NCBI GenBank assembly: GCA_030549495.1
Contig: JAUIRK010000836.1
Span: 1 to 64,000 of the forward strand
Direction of reading: 5' to 3'
Origin: Nectonema munidae
Taxonomy: Eukaryota; Nematomorpha; Nectonematoida; Nectonematidae
Length of the DNA: 64,000 nt
Position numbers and translations under genes: made by a program. Below are positions 23,201 through 34,525 of the stretch, piece by piece. Position 1 is the stretch's first letter, and every line of letters starts with the position of its first letter. The notes below the pieces were generated by a model that was not told the DNA's origin, searched no databases, and worked only from the letters and a program-made list of their open reading frames with translations.

Positions 23201-25293
23201 ATTATACAAAGGTTTGGACAAGTTGACTGTAAATATATCGTAGGCATGTTTTCCTAGATATTGTCTATCTATTTTTAAAGGATATAATGAACGGTTCAGA
23301 AGTGCCTTTCTTAAAAAGCATACATCTTAGGAATACCGGAAATAAAGACTCGCAATATCTAAGCACAAAACTGAAGCAGAATAAACTTTTAAAAGAAGTT
23401 TACTAAACTTTTTGATTCTTACATAAATAAAATACTTTATTTGAAAAACATTAGAAGTGTTTAGAAATATTTGAGTCAATCTAATTTCAAATCTGTTATC
23501 CAATCAGTTGTTTTATTCAATTTCAATGAAAGATAAGAAAAAAACTTCAAATTCTGCAAAAATTTTGTGCAAGAGTTGTATTGAATATCACACGACATGT
23601 AAGCACTAATGATATCAAATAGATTGCTTGAACTCCATAATCAGAAAAGGGATTGATTTCAAAACACGAATGTTAGTTTATTAAAGTCTGAATTTTTCAA
23701 AATTGTTCGAAAAATTGGAAATTTCTGATGTTAATACTTCAACACTTTTGGTTCCGAGTACAAGAAGTACGAAGGACAAAACCAACACATAAGATGCAAA
23801 AGGGACATATCACTCCCAAAAAACAAATTTAGAACAAAAATCACTATCAAATAACAAATTATTATTAAAGACACACTTTTTTTAAGAAAAAGTAAATAAC
23901 TAAATTTTGTCAAAATATAAAATCATTGATTTCTTTATTAACTAAGAGATTGCAATGATATAGGGAAAAGTGATAAACTCTTTATCCAAATATTTCCCCT
24001 CTTCTGAGTCTTTGCCAAGCAATTTAGGGGATGCTGCAACATCCGTGCACACTATGAATATAGAGATTCAGTGTAAGAACGTTTTAGTAAATTAAAGTTC
24101 TTTTTTGTTACCTCTTTTCTGTGAATGAAACACTCAAAAAAAGGTGGCTTAATTGAAAAGACAAGTGATTTTTTCAACCTGTCAATCTTGTTACACGCAT
24201 AGAGCAACATTACAAGCAATTTATTTAGATAATAAATATAGATAGATGATATCGCTGATGATATAGAATTTTAGTTATTTTGTATCATTTTGTATTAATG
24301 TAATTTTGTATCATCTTGTATTAGTGTAATTTTGTATATCTTAGAAGCACAAAATAAAATTGGAGTGAAATTTTGAGAATTGAAATTTAATCCAGACTAA
24401 ATAAATATGCAATAAAAAATAAAAGTATTCGTACCCAACTGCAGAACTATTTTATCCGATGGGAAGAGGAGGGAGGGTGCTGATTTTCTGAATCTTCAGA
24501 TGTGAAAGAGGCTGAATATTCATCTTTTCATGTCCTCGAATCGATGTGAGTGAGTGTGTGTGTGTGTGTAGGTGCGAGAAAAGAGGAGATGCAACAAAAA
24601 GAATATTTACCTAAAATTTCACATTGACTCACTACTTTCCCTACTCCCATTACTGCTAACGCTGTCATCGTCATCGCCAACATCATCATCATCATCATGG
24701 TTATCATCAAAAGTTTCTGCTAGCACCTTTATTTACCTACTAATTCAGCCATCATATCTGAAAGTCATTCCAATCATCATCATCATCACCATCCCATCTT
24801 CATTACAACAAGATCATGGCCGCTACATCATGACCATTCACATCCAAATTATCTTGCCAGTATTGGTGATGTCAATTTGAAAAGTCCAATCTATCTCAAA
24901 TCCCTGCAACTTTTCCCTTCTCAATAACTCTTGCCAAGTGTCAATCAAGTTAAAGTTATAGCTTAACATAAAAAATAATATAATTTAAACTCCAACACAA
25001 AAATTTTTTCGTCTGCTTTTTTTAGAATATTTTCTTTTCTATTTTGTTCATTTTCAAATAAAACCCTTGCTTTTACTTTTTTATAATGACCGACTTAAAC
25101 TTTACATTTTATCTCAAAAATATTCGTTGCCTCTGATTTATGAACTCCTGTTGATTGAATCCTCAAGTATCAGTTTCTCTTCATCTTACTTTAATTTTCT
25201 GTTTCATATATTCTTTCAAAATGAAAGAGTGGGTGTGTAGATAAAGAGATTTGATAGCCATTTTCATGTCGAATCAATAATGGCTTTGCATTT
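20300..25293. other. AT-rich intergenic stretch, no gene recognised
   Basis: The region lies upstream of exon 1 of the NIDO-AMOP gene and should hold its 5' UTR and promoter, which I could not pin down. It contains short simple repeats (GT run near 22345-22365 and 24550-24570, G run near 21862-21872, ATC repeats near 24680-24700 and 24775-24792). Open frames here are short and lack recognisable motifs. Confidence 0.5.
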
Positions 25294-25301
25294 ATATAGG
25301 C

Positions 25302-25922
25302 CAGAGCCCGCGCTAACCAAAATTTCACCTAATTTTGTTTAAAAAAAATTGGGGGGAGGGGGGGGGGTTCAAAGGGGCTGAAACTATACATTATGAAAAT
25401 ACACACTATAAAATTTTCCTTTATAGAAGCAAATTCGATCAACATCAGAAATAAGAGCTAAAGAAGATCATAAAAGTGAGGTGATGAGGATTGAGGAATA
25501 TAATAATTAACTTTTATAAAAGAAAAGTGAAAGAAGAAAATCATTTTATTAGCAATATATCATTTTTAGAGTAATAAAGCAATTTACATGTCAAACATTC
25601 AGCCTTCTTGACTTTTCGTTGAAATAGTTCGAAAACTCAAAAACTCTTTTAAGGGTCGAAAAACTTCTCTTACAGGATGCAGTGCTGATTCCTATTGTTA
25701 GAACAGCTTGAATAAATATTCATATACTCAAAAAATACTCCAGACAATTTTATAATATATTTATTGAAACTACCAAAGTACAAAGAAAAGACTTCTTCAC
25801 AAGCGCACTTTATCGGATGTAATTCATTTAAAACTTATTTAAGCTTGAAAAATTGATTGGGGGTGAGGGGTAGAAGGGGGGGGGGCTCAAGCCCCCAAAA
25901 TAAATAGGGTGTGCCAGTCTTG
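25302..25922. mobile_element. hAT-type non-autonomous element, 621 bp, with 8-bp target duplication
   Basis: The direct repeat ATATAGGC is found at 25294-25301 and 25923-25930. The ends are CAGAGCCCGCGC on the left and CAAGACTGGCAC read inward from the right, both with the C-A-x-x-x-C start common in hAT miniature elements. Subterminal G runs (25361-25369, 25880-25889) are followed by CAAGCCCCCAAAA. There is no transposase frame. Confidence 0.72.
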
Positions 25923-25930
25923 ATATAGGC

Positions 25931-27780
25931 TTACTAATAGCTAAAGTGATATTTAATCATTATAGAAAAATATATTAATTAATTTATGCAGCAAAGAAAG
26001 TGATTCTTGAAAAAATTTCAAAGAGCATGTTAAGAACGTGAGTTGCCATTAAAAAGAATGGAGCAGTTACTCAATTTCAAAATTCAATTCAATTGTAATA
26101 AAAATTGCATGAAAAAAAAATCGCTTTGCTTGGCAGGTGGTGCGTAAATGGTTGCTTTGAAAAATGTCTCTTCTACGGAAAGTTTGATCACGTTTGACTA
26201 AATGTTGTCTATATGTATTACGTCAGAATATCAAATAACTTCTAAATTGGTGATGAAAAATTTTAACACTGTGGTCATTTTACTTATTATGTGTGAGGAA
26301 AGGATTTTTCGTCACAGACATTCGTTAGATTGAAAAATCAGTCAATACCAAAAACGATAATAAAAAAAATTATAAAAATTTTTTTTTTAAATAGGGTTGA
26401 AAGAGAATAAAATAAATTATGTTCATGTTCTTAAGAAATCACAATATTTAGAGCGTCTACCCTATAAATAGTTGGGCATCTCAGGTGCAATGCCATTTGA
26501 AAAGAACTTAGATGTTAGGAAATAACACGGAGTTACATTGCATTTGCTCCAGATTCGGGAAGAAGAAGATTTTATTGAAGATTAAATCATTAAAGTATCA
26601 AAACAAAAAATGTTATATCAATTTAAACTCATATTAAAGGTCAGAGCCGTATATTATCAATTATATTATCAAAGGTTAACAACGAAAATCATAAAAGTAT
26701 CGTAAAGATTAGTAATTTAAATAATATTTTTTAAAAAAGAGAGAGAATTGGTAATGCAGAAGGATGTAATTTGATGGGCATACGGAAAATTTCATTTAAT
26801 ACATAAATATATCAATCATAAATATATAATGTAATTCCGTCTGCAACACAATTCAGTCAAAGCCAAGTCTTCCTTGTGATTGTCGAAACAGTTTTTTCAA
26901 GGATTTTCCTCTCTTGAACAAACTTTCGCGTATGCACTTTTAGCTTATGCTTTTATTCATCCTCACAACATATTATTTATTTTGCAATTTGATCGCTCAC
27001 AAAGCATCGACTCACAAAATTTTTCTCACCAAACTCTGAGCACAGGCTTCTCAGGAATGCCAAATACGGTGCGTGAGATGATTTCATTAGACGCTTCGAA
27101 TATAATGAGATTTCAAGTGCGAATATTATATCTTTAGAATATTGATTTTCTCGGTATTCGTTTGTATTTATACAACAAATGATGTTCAAATGAAGCTAAA
27201 ATTCTTCCACCTACTTGATCCTTTATTCTGCCAACCGAGATATTATTCTAGAAGTTTAGAGGAACCGAAAGTCCAGATTTGGGCATGTTGTAAAGAAATC
27301 AATGCATCAGATTAGTTTGAAGAATAAATACGAAATGGCCTGTGCAGACGACACACTTTTCAAAACAAGCATTTTGATTGGGCTGACGATAATCATTTCT
27401 CGGCAAACACATTTGTAATATTTTGGTTGTTTTTGTCACTATATAATTGATAGGAAAAACCAAAGCTGGGGAGTAAGAGAGTTTTTCTCATCTCATCTTT
27501 GATTAAGACTTGATCATCACGTTCCTACCGTGATCAATCATATTCAAGCATACTAGAAGGGATACTTTGTTTCCTTCTAGATTTTAAAAGAATCTAGAAA
27601 ATGGGCCTAACTCTAGAAGAATCTAGAGCTTAGGAAATCTTTTTAGATTACTCTGTTCCTTCATGTATAACTTGATGACAATGTTCTTCTCCGCATTTTC
27701 TCTGGATGCATTCTGTTGTAGCATAGCTTTATTAATCCTTTCAAAAAATTTCATCATTTTTATAAAATATTATTTTTAGT
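25931..27780. other. AT-rich spacer with a TCTAGA palindrome cluster
   Basis: No gene was recognised. The stretch 26880-27140 is less AT-rich and has short open frames without motifs. At 27551-27640 the sequence TCTAGA and its extensions (CTCTAGAAGAATCTAGAG is nearly palindromic) occur several times. Confidence 0.4.
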
Positions 27781-27784
27781 TAAT

Positions 27785-29205
27785 TTATGAAGCTCGCAAT
27801 GCTTCTAAAGTTAAGTTGTTGATTATCCACACATACTTTTTTCTTCTTGGTAGTAAAGAAGCGATGCAAAAATTTCAAAAGGTTCCTTTTATCAAATGAC
27901 GTAATACATAATAGAATTATGGACATTAGTAAAGATATTCTTGAGCAAGTTATTGCAGATTTAAAGCTAGTTCTGTGAGAACAGACGTATACAAAGATTG
28001 CCAACTTTTGGAAGTTGTTAGAAACGCAAAGAAAATGCATAGAATTTTTTTGTGAAGCATTGAAGAAAAGAGCTAAAGCTGAGGATATTTTTGATTTAAT
28101 AAGTTTTTTTTTTCAAGAAATAATATTAAATTTGAAAAAGCTGGCTCAATATGCACTGATGCTGCTCCAGTTATGCTTGGTATCCGGTCTGGATTAGCTG
28201 AAATTATGGAAAAAAAAGTTCCCGATCTAAAAGTAACGCATTGTTTTCTACCATCGGTATTCACTTGCAACAAAAGCTATGTCACAAGATTTTAAAAATG
28301 CGCTTGATACTTGTGTTTTTGTTTGTTTCAGGCTCTTTGTGGGGAAATGGGTCGAGAAGACACTGCCTTTTTGTATGATACGGAAGTGAGGTGGCTGTCG
28401 CGTGGGTGTGATTTGAAACGGATGTTTGAACTAAAAGAAGAAATAAAATATTTTCTCAAGGAACACTCTCACAAACTGGCTGGATTTTTTGATGATCTCA
28501 AGTTTATTAAAAAGTTAGCCTATCTAGCCGACATTTTTTCTGCAATAAATCAAGTTATTCTTTCATTGCAGGGAAAAAATCTCAATATTGTGGGAGCCAG
28601 AGAAAAAATATGTGCTTTTAAAGAAAAACTTGTCTTATGGATTAAGCGACTTAAAACTGGCAACTTTTCTTCCTTAGAAGAAACTATGAAAGACCATGAA
28701 GTTCTAGAAACAGATCTGGTTGAAAGTTTGCCTAGCACTTACAAAAACTTTCCAATTCTTTTGAAGACTATTTTCTTCCAGGAGACCTCAAAAATAACGA
28801 AAACTGGATCTTTGGATGATGTTTAGGATGAAGACGCAGTTAAAGATGAACTTATAGAATTGAGGCATGATAGAGAGGAGCTACAATTGTATTTCAACAC
28901 GTCTCAATTAGATGAATTTTGGGCTTCGCAACGACAAACTTTTCCTGAATTGTCTAAAAAGGGACTTCAAGTATTGGTACCCTTTTCAACTACTTATTTG
29001 TGTGAACAAAGTTATTCTTCCTTACTCCAAATCAAAACTAAAAATAGAACTCGATATGAGAATTGCATTATGTTCAAAAGAGCTTTAAGAGATATAAGTT
29101 TTAATTTCAAAAAAAATAACAACAATCAAGTCATTAACCTTCGCACTACGGACCATGGCTTTTTACTCCATCTTGTAACTTCGATAGAGTTTTTCGCCTT
29201 ATAAA
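27785..29205 (+). pseudogene. hAT transposase remnant (ZBED5/SCAND3-like)
   Basis: The plus strand encodes LLSNDVIHNRIMDISKDIL near 27880-27950, the N-terminal S-N-D-x-x-x-x-R-I-x-D-x-S motif. A longer block at 28311-28826 holds YDTEVRWLSRGCDLKRMFEL and KLAYLADIFSAINQVILSLQ. The C-terminal block at 28860-29204 holds LVPFSTTYLCEQSYSSLLQI, the hATC region. This is the domain order of the ZBED5/SCAND3 branch. Frameshifts and stops separate the blocks, and I found no terminal repeats, so the copy is dead. Confidence 0.8.
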
Positions 29206-29635
29206 AAATATGTAAGCATAGGAAATAATTTATGTACTTTTAACTAGACGATACAGGATTACTTTTGATAAAAAAATAAACATAAGTCAAAAAGTTGTTT
29301 TTTTTAGCTTTTATTCAAGGAGATTTTTTTCTTAAAAAAAAGGCAAAATTTTTTCATAAAAATTTTTCAATTTTTTACATTAGGTGACTTTATATTTGTT
29401 TTTATGTACAATATGGGTAAAAAATAAACAAAAACAAATTTATATGATAATTAACAAAAAAAGATTAAAAAAAAAATTAACGCCATCTGCTCTAAAATTT
29501 TTTATATGATTCAGACATCAAAAATATACAAAACAATAGGACTAAACGAAACAATAAGATAAAAGAATTAAAAATATTTGTAGATGAGCTGTTAGCAGTT
29601 AGGCAAAGATTTTTGTATGATTTTTAATATATATT

Positions 29636-31793
29636 TATGGCATGATCACATTTTCTGGTTCCCCTTTTTTTGGTTTACAGGATGATATATAACAATTTCC
29701 CCTAGAGGTAGAAGAAACCTCTCCTTTCTGTAATATTTTGAAAACATAAAATGATAAAATACTCAAAATTTTACCTGGGGTCAATGAACTCTGCGATCTT
29801 AATTTCATAGATGTTTCAGACAATTTTAGACACAAATCTCTTAAAAAATATTTTCTTCCTCCGGCTCTGGTTGATGGGTATATGTTTGGAGAATTATACT
29901 TAGATATTATCCAACTATTATGGCATACAATATCTAAATAGTTGGTAAAAACGCAAAGTCCATTTTCTATTAGGCTTATAGCATGTATAAGCCCTTAACA
30001 TTTTATTTGCCAATCAACACCACCTTAAAACTATTATACGTTAAAATTGTTTCAGGAATATTGTCTGCCCCCTCTGTTTGAATACATCCCAAATGTGACT
30101 GGATAGTATGTAAACTACTTTGAAATTTTTGATAGCATGTTTACGGGGTATGTAAGCAGTTATAGATGATGTGTAGTATACAAAAATCTACTTTCACATG
30201 CAGCTATCTCAATTCTTTGAGATGTTGTGGTCTTAATATGAGGGGTATAAATCTCCTATTTGCTCTTACTGTACCTAAGACAGTGTAATCCTGACTTGTT
30301 CCCCATACACATAAATTATGTGATGTAAAGAATCGGTCAATTACAATTCCACGCCTTTAGGAATATTAGCATCACTGACTAGGCGCTTTACTATATTTTC
30401 GCCGTAAAATACGCTCTATTTTCCAAACCTGAAACATATAATTCTGGTTTAAGTATATAGAAACTTCTAGCGTCATTGCAATGATATACCTTCATACCAT
30501 ACCTACCGGGCTTGGAAGGATCATATATTTTTACTGGGGAGGCTCCTCTGAATTTTACCAACTGCTCATCTACAGTTACATAGTCTGTTGGTGTAAAATA
30601 TAAAGAAAATATATTATAAAAATGATTGTGAACATATCTAATAGGAGAAATTTTATCTTCGCTATTTCTTTCACTTCTAACATCAAATCGAATAAATGTG
30701 TGAATGAGATAAAACATATCTCGGGAAATAGCTGCTTTCATGAAAGGTTCTCCGTGGTCTTCAGAAAACAAATAACTGAGCTGGATAGATTGACTTCTTG
30801 ATTGCCCGATATAAAGTATGCAGCTGAAGTAGGCCAAAATATCATGAATTTGAAATTTCTGATAGGATTGGAAAAGACTCTGATATTTAGGAGTACTACT
30901 TCTAAAAGTTTTTTATAATACTTATATCTATTCTAATAAAAAAAAATACCAGGGCTTCGAAGCGGGAGCCAGATTAGAAGTCCAGAGCAGCTAAAGCCGA
31001 AACGGTTTTTTACTAGAAGTCAGAATTATAAACAAAATAGTGCGACTAAGTGTCTAGCCTCAAGTAAGTCTCAAATACCTTTTTAGCTTTTATAAATATA
31101 CAGTTCGTTATAAGATTTTATTTGTCAATACAAATCTAAAAAAAATAAAATAAAAAACTTATAAAAAAACTAAAAAATATGATAAAATAGATAAAAAATC
31201 ATATAAGTATATATAAAGTTTAACATTTATATAGATAAAAAAATACTAAAATTTTAATTAATTCAAAAATCCATAAATGAAGAAAAAATGCTAAAAAAGT
31301 ATTTAACTTGTTTAGCAAAAATGAGGGATATCGGAGCTGGGGTCAAAAAATACGTTTTTCAGAAATTGAAGAAGAAAATTATAAGGCGGCCCCGAAGCCC
31401 TGGGAAATACAAGAGATAGTATCGCTAAAAACATCAAACTTACGCAAAGTTTTCATCCATTCGCAACTTTGTGCATTTGTAAATATAGTGAATAAGACTT
31501 TGAGTCATAAAAAGCTGAAAAATTGAAAGGGAATCATCTAAAACTTCAGCTCCGTTTTTCGGACCAGGAGGAACAGACTGAATATTTCGTATATTTCTGG
31601 ACAGTGTTCTTCCAAAAGAAGCTTGAGTTGGCTCCCAAGAATACACAGTTTCATCAGGAGCAGTCAAAGAATTATAATTTTCATACGAAATCGAAGATTC
31701 TGAAGAACTTCCAGTTATGGGTTCAGAAGAAAAAGAAAAACGATCCTCTAAGTCTGAAGGTTCACTCATTATTAGAAATATGAGAAGAAACAC
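29636..31793 (-). mobile_element. piggyBac element with broken transposase (PGBD4-like)
   Basis: The acidic N-terminus lies at 31440-31793 (SEPSDLEDRFSFSSEP). The catalytic region at 30391-30837 contains RDMFYLIHTFIRFDVRSER, then YVTVDEQLVKFRG and YDPSKPGRYGMKVY, which place the first two catalytic Asp residues (around T-V-D-E-Q) as in piggyBac. Farther down (30060-30390) the frame breaks but TVRANRR-like and YIPRKH-like motifs continue. A C-terminal piece lies near 29636-29835. A miniature element at 30950-31402 interrupts it. TTAA ends were not located. Confidence 0.75.
30950..31402. mobile_element. Miniature hAT-like element inserted in the piggyBac copy
   Basis: The ends are inverted repeats: CAGGGCTTCGAAGCGGGAG on the left and CAGGGCTTCGGGGCCGCC read inward from the right. 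The flanking 8-mers AAAAATAC (30942-30949) and GGAAATAC (31403-31410) agree in six positions, consistent with an aged 8-bp target duplication. It is 453 bp long with no coding frame of note and separates the N-terminal from the catalytic piggyBac region. Confidence 0.65.
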
Positions 31794-31799
31794 TTGTGA

Positions 31800-32640
31800 T
31801 ATTATGAAGAATTTTTATACAAATGCCAACAGCTGTAAACGTGCAATAAAAGTACTGATGCTTATGTGGTAAATCGATTTACGTCTCTACGGTTCAATGT
31901 AAATAAGGCCTATATAAAATAGATCACACGTGTGATAAATTTATATCACAATATATCACATTCGTAATAGTCTTCTTCAATACTTCTTTTTCATATCATA
32001 TCTTCTCTATAAGAAAATTATCATGCAACTATAATATTATCAAATCATCTCCACTATCATCATCATGATAGTCGAATGGTTTCATCAACATCATTCTAAA
32101 CAAGCTATAAGAAGCAATAAATGTTTATAATAACGAGATATTGCTCTTGTATACGTTTATTTGATGATAATAATAGTGGAGTTTTTTTCCATTGCTCCGT
32201 AGTTCGAGGGGTATACAAATCGTCCGTAGTAAAGAAAAATCTTATTTTTTGAGTTATAAAAAATGTTTTTTACTCATTTTGATATTTAAAATGGGGGTGC
32301 AAGAAAAAATTTTAAATAAAAAGGCGTGCGAATCTATAAAAAGGTTAAGAAACCATGAACTAAAGAATAGCGCGTATTAGAATATTGGATTTGAGGAATT
32401 GGAAATGAAGGAAACCATGTATCAGTGCATCATAACAAATTTTTCCTAAATTTTAAGTTGCCAAACGCTCATTTTTCACCTGATTATTATTTATCGAATC
32501 TTTGATTTGGTTAAATGCGTTCTAGTAATGTATTAACTTAATAGACGTTGTCTTGGATTTAAATTTATTCTTGGCTAATAAGTTACTAATATGTCTTACT
32601 CTGTATTTACCTTTGAAGAAAACGCTTGAGACTAATCACT
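31800..32640. other. AT-rich spacer, nothing recognised
   Basis: The stretch contains a palindrome ATCACACGTGTGAT near 31921-31934 and short frames without motifs. It may include the 5' end of the piggyBac element on its left and of the hAT relic on its right. Confidence 0.4.
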
Positions 32641-33870
32641 TCTTTATATTTATTTATTAATTCAGAAAAAATAACCAATTCATCCACAAAAAGTGTCGTA
32701 TATTTAATTTCTGTGTGCACCAAATCCTCACAAGATGCTGACATCCTATTTGTCTGCTATGCGAAGATTTGTTCTCAAATGAAAAGTATGTGTGCCTACT
32801 AAAAACATATGGAGACTGCCATAGAGATTAGAAAGACAGGCCATTAGATTCTTTTAAAAGGTTGCATTATGACTATTGAGGAAGAAGGACAGTAGATCAA
32901 ATGTTTATTCAAAAAGCAAAGTAAAAGTGATGAAGAAATCTTGGCTTCTAGCAAAATAGTGAATTTAATTGCAAAAGCTGGTAAGTCTGACACATTTCTT
33001 GATTCTTTGATCATGCGTGCAATGGGCGTAATGCTCTCATCAGTCATGGATCAGATTCCACAAGAGGTAACTTGTGTTATTTCCTTGAGCACTCACCAGT
33101 ATCACGGCACATAAATGAAATAGCAGTTGATGTTGGAAGCCTATTAGTTTCCAAACTGCGAGTAAATTCAACCCGATAATTCTGCATTTTTGATTGCAAT
33201 TCCTCAATTTCTTAGTGTTGATGATATATGTCAAAAATTGCTTTTTGCTTTAAAGTTAAAGACCGACATCCAGATGATCTATTTTCAGAAAATTTGAGGT
33301 CTATTAGGAATGGAACAATGTTCCAGTCAAAAACACAGTGGCTTGTGGGACAGATGGCACTGATCTTTTGGGGAATATAGAAGACACCCTACTTATTTAA
33401 AATAAAAAAAAGCGTCCCTGATATGGTTTGTGTACACAGTGTTTTCCACACCCAGCACTTGGTTGCCAAAGAAATAGCAGGACCCTTGAACGATGAACTA
33501 TGTGAAAAGAACAACAACGACTTGTACTGGATTTTGAATACGCAAGCCAGATGGCTGTGCAAAGTTAATTACCGGCATCGATTTGTTGCACTTTAGGACG
33601 CTGTTGTTTCTTCTTTGAGTAAAAGAGAACTTGGACAGAAACTTCTTAATGCAAAAAGTAATATGGAAATTCGCTAAATTGATTTACTTCAAATAACGGT
33701 GCCTCATTGGCTGGCTGACCCTTTCATTGTTGATTTATCCTAAGTTGGTATTGATAAAAAAAAAGCTTCAGTGAATTACAAAACAACACAGTAGCTCTAG
33801 CAAATTTCAAGTAATTGATGATAGAAGAAGCTGTGAATGAAAAGGGAACTCTAAAAAGTATACAATACTC
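32640..33870 (+). pseudogene. Strongly decayed hAT transposase
   Basis: Motifs survive in shifting plus-strand frames: ASSKIVNLIAKAGKSDTF near 32945-33000 (the I-A-K-x-G-K-x-H-T-like N-terminal motif), a C-x-T-D-G motif near 33345, VPDMVCVHSVFHTQHLVAKE near 33415-33475 (V-H-C-V-x-H-R-x-x-L-x-x-K) and VPHWLADPFIVDLS near 33700-33740. This order matches the GTF2IRD2/SCAND3-type hAT branch. Many stops and frameshifts make it a fossil. No terminal repeats were found. Confidence 0.65.
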
Positions 33871-33904
33871 TGGAAAAATATTAAGTTGCTTTGGCATTTA
33901 ATCG

Positions 33905-34198
33905 TTCGAAGATGAGGGTAATTATTGCATAGATATTCCTTCGTAAAATTTGATGTTGTTGATGCCTGACTTTCAGCCATATTCCCCCTTTTTCTAAAAG
34001 TATTGATCGCTCAAAGGCGAGTGTAAATATTGCAGAGATATTCCTTCATGCGTTGTTAAATTTGATTTACACTCATCTTCGAACGATTAATACTTTTAGA
34101 AAAAAGGGGAAGATGCCCAAAAGTCAGGCATCAACAAAATCAGATTTAACAACACATGATGAAATATCTCTGCAATATTTACACTCGTCTTTGAATTC
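33905..34198. repeat. Foldback: long inverted repeat of about 120-130 bp arms with a third internal copy
   Basis: The left arm (33905-34030) contains TTGATGCCTGACTTT and CTTTTTCTAAAAGTATT. The right arm (34066-34198) contains AATACTTTTAGAAAAA and AAAGTCAGGCATCAA-like sequence in reverse order, so the two can pair along most of their length. The motif GTGTAAATATTGCAGAGATAT occurs in the middle and, inverted, at the right end. There is no coding capacity. It may be a foldback or miniature transposon; transcription would give a long hairpin. Confidence 0.75.
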
Positions 34199-34468
34199 GT
34201 AAATAAATCAATTGATTTAAATTAAATATTTATTCAAGTATTTTTTATTTACAACTATACTGGCTTAGATGTTTTGATGGAAAACTACTTTTAATATGTC
34301 TTTCTACTTCTTTTTGTGTGTCAAAGTTAGGAGCAGAGTGAGAGAGAAGGGAGATAAAAGCTTAAATCGGTATGGGCGCCATACGTATTTCCATTTAATA
34401 AAAGGGGGCCGCAGTACAGACGAAATGGTGATTACTTGATGTGGGCGTCTAAACGAAAACACCCGAAT

Positions 34469-34474
34469 TTTATT
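34469..34474 (-). terminator. Polyadenylation signal AATAAA of the CDK5RAP1-like gene
   Basis: Read on the minus strand, AATAAA lies about 50 nt past the stop codon at 34526, a typical distance for a short 3' UTR. Confidence 0.55.
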
Positions 34475-34525
34475 TTTCTTTATCATAAAAATTCAAAGAA
34501 GCGTGTGATTTAGAAAGAATATTAT

